Origin: an uncultured Craurococcus sp.
GTDB taxonomy: Bacteria; Pseudomonadota; Alphaproteobacteria; Acetobacterales; Acetobacteraceae
NCBI GenBank assembly: GCA_902805545.1
Contig: CADCTD010000166.1
Location: 1-38,832, forward strand
Direction of reading: 5' to 3'
DNA length: 38,832 nt
The translations under genes and the position numbers were made by a program. Positions 37,580 through 38,832 of the stretch are shown here, piece after piece; within the stretch, counting starts at the first letter, position 1, and every line of letters starts with the position of its first letter. Below the pieces are notes generated by a model that was not told the origin of the DNA, searched no databases, and worked only from the letters and a program-made list of their open reading frames with translations.

Positions 37580-38667
37580 TGCTGGAGGTCGCGTTGCGGC
37601 ATCGCTTTTCCGGCTTTGCGCTCGATGCAGCCTTCGACTCGCCGGGGGTGGGGGTGACGGCGCTGTTCGGGCCCTCGGGCTGCGGGAAGTCGACCATCCT
37701 CGCGGCCGTCGCCGGCTTGTTGCGGCCGGAGGCGGGGCGGGTGGTGCTCGGGGGGGAGATGCTGCTGGACACGGCGCGCGGGGTGGCGGTGGCGCCGGAG
37801 CGGCGGCGCTGCGGGGTGGTGTTCCAGGACGCGCGGCTGTTCCCGCATCTGACCGTTGAGAATAATCTCCGCTACGGGCTGCGGCGGGCGCCGCGCGGGG
37901 CGGCGGGGCCGGGCTTCGGCGAGGTGGTCGAGTTGCTGGGGCTCGGGGCCCTGCTGGGGCGGCGGCCGCTGGGGCTCTCGGGCGGCGAGCGGCAGAGGGT
38001 CGCGCTCGGGCGGGCGCTGCTGGCGAGGCCGAGGCTTCTGCTGATGGACGAGCCGCTGGCGGCGCTCGATGCGGCGCGGCGGGGGGAGGTGCTGCCCTTC
38101 CTGGCCCGGCTGCGCGATGCGGCGGGGTTGCCGATCCTCTACGTCACCCATGCTCTCGACGAGGTGGATGCGCTGGCGGACCGGCTGGTGCTGCTGGAGG
38201 CGGGGCGCGTGCTGGCGGCCGGGCCGCTGGAGGCGCTGGCGGCGCGCGCCGACCTCCCTGCCCTCGCCCGGCGGCGGGATGCGGGGGCGCTGATCGCCTG
38301 CACCGTGGTGGAGCAGGATGGCGTGCGGGGGCTGACGCGGCTCGGCTTCGAGGGCGGGGAGCTGGTGGTGGCGCAGCGGCCGGGGCTTTCGGTCGGGGCA
38401 CGGCTCCGCCTGCGGCTCAGGGCGCGGGATGTGGCCGTGGCGCTCGAGGCGCCGCGGAGCCTTTCGATGCACAACATCCTCGGCGCGCGGCTCGAGGCGA
38501 TCGTCCCGGCGGGGGAGGCGGAGGTGATGCTGCGGCTGCGGATCGGGCCGACGGCGGTGCTGGCGCGGGTGACGCGGGACAGCGTCGGGCGGCTCGGGCT
38601 GGCGCCGGGGATGGCGGTCTTCGCGCTGGTGAAGTCGATCGCCTTCGACCATGCGGGGGCGGCATGA
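37579..38667 (+). CDS. modC: Molybdate ABC transporter ATPase with C-terminal TOBE domain
   Basis: 362 residues. The nucleotide-binding domain has Walker A GPSGCGKST, Q-loop VVFQDARLFPHLTV, signature LSGGERQRVALGRALL, Walker B LLMDEPLAALD and H-loop VTHALDEV. The C-terminal Mop/TOBE part (residues ~295-360) begins SMHNILGARLEAIVP and can bind molybdate to inhibit transport. It powers molybdate import with ModB in the cytoplasm. The start overlaps the modB stop by one base and the stop overlaps the next gene by four (ATGA). Codons strongly favour G in the third position (GGG, GCG, CGG), unlike most earlier plus-strand genes. Confidence 0.96.
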   Translation: MLEVALRHRFSGFALDAAFDSPGVGVTALFGPSGCGKSTILAAVAGLLRPEAGRVVLGGEMLLDTARGVAVAPERRRCGVVFQDARLFPHLTVENNLRYGLRRAPRGAAGPGFGEVVELLGLGALLGRRPLGLSGGERQRVALGRALLARPRLLLMDEPLAALDAARRGEVLPFLARLRDAAGLPILYVTHALDEVDALADRLVLLEAGRVLAAGPLEALAARADLPALARRRDAGALIACTVVEQDGVRGLTRLGFEGGELVVAQRPGLSVGARLRLRLRARDVAVALEAPRSLSMHNILGARLEAIVPAGEAEVMLRLRIGPTAVLARVTRDSVGRLGLAPGMAVFALVKSIAFDHAGAA

Positions 38668-38832
38668 GCGGGGCGCTGCGGCTGGCGCCGGTGGAGGAGG
38701 CGCGGGCGCTGCTGCCGGGGGCGCCGGTCGCGGCGGAGGTCGTGCCGCTGGCGCGGGCGATCGGGCTTGTGCTGGCAGCGCCGGTGCGGGCGGCGGCGGC
38801 GGTGCCGGCGGCGGCTGCCGCGCTGCGCGAGG
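38664..38832 (+). CDS. MoeA-like molybdopterin-binding protein, N-terminal part
   Basis: The first 56 codons (MSGALRLAPVEEARALLPGA, then an ARAIGLVLAAPVRAAAAVP segment) resemble the N-terminal domain of MoeA, where the helix before the gate reads like EALGRVLAEDV. The gene runs off the right edge, so the catalytic domain is not visible. MoeA inserts molybdate into adenylated molybdopterin, which fits co-transcription with modBC (four-base overlap). The gene could instead be another MoeA/CinA-domain protein; the visible part is Ala-rich and not decisive. Confidence 0.6.
   Translation, partial: MSGALRLAPVEEARALLPGAPVAAEVVPLARAIGLVLAAPVRAAAAVPAAAAALRE

Overview
The window is very GC-rich, tightly packed chromosomal DNA from an alphaproteobacterium, most likely a Roseomonas-like member of the Acetobacteraceae. 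The pointers are an Usg-family protein beside groESL, CIRCE heat-shock operators, an alphaproteobacterial-type heme A synthase (CtaA), a plant-type glutamate-cysteine ligase, many small secreted proteins and extensive stop/start overlaps. I see no tRNA or rRNA gene, insertion sequence, phage gene or CRISPR array. The genus-level guess is inference from gene content, not from a marker gene.

Layout. 0-1.2 kb: groES-groEL (groEL runs off the left edge) under a promoter flanked by two CIRCE operators, then usg. 1.2-2.7 kb: a DPM1-like glycosyltransferase and a TVP38-family membrane protein (minus strand). 2.8-10.7 kb: a plus-strand unit of ctaA, a 1651-residue histidine kinase with eleven tandem PAS domains, tldD and a GNAT acetyltransferase. 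10.7-13.7 kb (minus): rsmE, gshA, a decayed nucleotidyltransferase and a TspO-family gene. 13.7-15.7 kb (plus): ubiA, an ETFBKMT-like methyltransferase and a secreted protein built on a 60-bp tandem repeat. 15.7-21.7 kb (minus): a WD40-cytochrome c fusion coupled to a luciferase-like flavin oxidoreductase, a glycine-zipper lipoprotein, a sulfonate/nitrate/taurine-type ABC importer and an SDR lacking the usual catalytic tyrosine. 21.8-24.5 kb (plus): secreted cyclase-family protein, CtBP-like 2-hydroxyacid dehydrogenase, secreted RidA-like protein. 24.7-26.1 kb (minus): MATE exporter. 26.2-32.5 kb: secreted alpha/beta hydrolase, small secreted proteins, and a sugar-acid gene set (IlvD/Edd dehydratase, SDR, FAH-family hydrolase, with a convergent 2-hydroxyacid dehydrogenase). 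32.9-36.8 kb (minus): gamma-glutamyltransferase, enoyl-CoA hydratase, TupA-like ATP-grasp protein. 36.9 kb to the end (plus): modB, modC and the start of a MoeA-like gene.

How the genes work together. The clearest pathway inference is non-phosphorylating sugar-acid breakdown: the dehydratase would make a 2-keto-3-deoxy acid, the SDR would oxidise C4, and the FAH-family enzyme would cut the diketo acid to pyruvate plus a 2-hydroxy acid. modB-modC and the MoeA-like gene join molybdate import to molybdenum cofactor assembly. The most unusual object is the eleven-PAS kinase, soluble and without an adjacent response regulator, whose start codon overlaps the stop of heme A synthase. Next are the WD40-cytochrome c fusion, the 60-bp repeat protein, the doubled CIRCE around the groESL promoter, and two near-identical hairpins that bury the ribosome binding site of two unrelated oxidoreductase genes.
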